From an uncultured Collinsella sp. (GTDB taxonomy: Bacteria > Actinomycetota > Coriobacteriia > Coriobacteriales > Coriobacteriaceae), in contig CAAEDE010000052.1 in assembly GCA_900754525.1 (NCBI GenBank), forward strand, positions 1-13,490: 13,490 nt of DNA, written 5' to 3'. The notes under the pieces are model-generated. The model searched no databases. It saw only the letters and a program-made list of their open reading frames with translations, and had not been told where the DNA came from. Within the stretch, counting starts at the first letter, position 1. The number at the start of each line of letters is the position of its first letter. Below are positions 13,244 to 13,490 of the stretch, piece by piece. The translations under genes were made by a program, and so were the position numbers.

Positions 13244-13336
13244 TGCACGATATCCAGAACTTTTATAGTTCGATTATGCACGATATCCAGAACTTCAGAC
13301 CCTTAGAATTGCACGATATCCAGAACTTTGCACGAT
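13244..13336. repeat. 33-bp-periodic direct repeat array (3 full copies plus 1 partial) upstream of the ATPase gene
   Basis: The 19-mer TGCACGATATCCAGAACTT occurs identically at 13244-13262, 13277-13295 and 13310-13328. Two unrelated 14-nt spacers separate the copies, so the period is exactly 33 bp, about three helical turns. A fourth partial copy, TGCACGAT, follows directly at 13329-13336. GATATC is a palindromic core. The array begins 11 bp before the ATPase start codon and lies in the predicted 5' leader or promoter region. It looks like an operator or iteron-like binding array for an autoregulating or co-acquired DNA-binding protein. The array is seen directly; the function is inferred. 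Confidence 0.9.
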
Positions 13337-13346
13337 GTAAAAGCAC

Positions 13347-13374
13347 ATTATTGGCCCTTTCATTCGCAAGTCAG
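13347..13374 (-). promoter_or_regulatory. candidate promoter of the ATPase gene
   Basis: On the - strand a -35-like CTGACT (13369-13374) and a -10-like AATAAT (13347-13352, five of six matches) are 16 bp apart. Transcription would start near 13340, so the repeat array would lie just downstream, where a bound protein could block elongation or initiation. A TATAAA also occurs on this strand between the first two repeats, but it lacks a good -35. Confidence 0.4.
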
Positions 13375-13490
13375 GTAAAGACGGTATGCCGATAGAAGAA
13401 TTTAATGGGGGGTGTTCCTATAGTTTTGTCAACTGGGAAATGCTCTTCGTGCGACCGAATCGCGGCATGCTGACGCCAAGCCATTAGGCC
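13375..13490. other. right-end intergenic sequence, no supported gene
   Basis: This 116-bp stretch has lower GC and no ORF I can support. A 33-codon frame (13386-13487) has only a weak, distant ribosome-binding site. A perfect TTGACA occurs on the - strand (13427-13432), but its best -10-like partner sits at poor spacing. The sequence around 13408-13433 could be the end of an insertion sequence continuing outside the window, but this cannot be shown here. Confidence 0.4.

Noticed and set aside
13244..13336. CRISPR array
   Set aside because: Repeats of 19 bp with 14-bp spacers are far shorter than CRISPR units, only three copies exist, and no cas gene is present.
13386..13487. 33-codon ORF at the right edge
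   Set aside because: Only a weak and distant Shine-Dalgarno-like AGG precedes it, there is no recognisable sequence, and the length is within chance expectation.

Overview
The window comes from a GC-rich bacterium. Codon use strongly favours G/C at third positions, the genes are densely packed, and Shine-Dalgarno sites are good. The gene families and the fused HisZ-HisG protein suggest the class Coriobacteriia (Collinsella/Olsenella-like). That placement is inference from memory, not a search result.

Positions 1-347 hold the last 27 codons of an unidentified gene, a strong intrinsic terminator (137-170) and the leader of a histidine operon. Positions 348-8630 are that operon, all on the + strand, in the order hisZG (fusion), hisD, hisC, hisB, hisH, hisA, hisF, hisI, an unrecognised 75-aa ORF, hisE. 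Together these genes cover every histidine biosynthesis step from PRPP + ATP to histidine except histinol-phosphate dephosphorylation (histidinol-phosphate phosphatase). A PHP-family phosphatase (hisK/hisJ type, 8658-9569, - strand) lies tail-to-tail with hisE and probably supplies that step. Most junctions are tight: ATGA overlaps at hisH/hisA and hisI/75-aa ORF, and abutting or near-abutting genes elsewhere. The two larger gaps hold structure: hisZG-hisD has a GC-rich hairpin followed by T5, and hisF-hisI has a ~94-bp imperfect inverted repeat.

Positions 9570-9870 are a divergent intergenic region of 301 bp. It contains a 23-bp perfect inverted repeat with a 19-nt spacer, lying between the two predicted divergent promoters. 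To its right is a probable three-gene + strand unit: a stand-alone LarC C-terminal-domain protein (nickel-cofactor family), a YfcE-type metallophosphodiesterase, and MazG (NTP pyrophosphohydrolase). None of these has an obvious tie to histidine.

Positions 11866-13233 (- strand) encode an AAA/DUF4143-type ATPase of visibly lower GC than the rest, probably laterally acquired. Immediately upstream are three copies of a 19-bp sequence at exact 33-bp spacing plus a fourth 8-bp partial copy. The last ~110 bp to the right hold no gene I can support.
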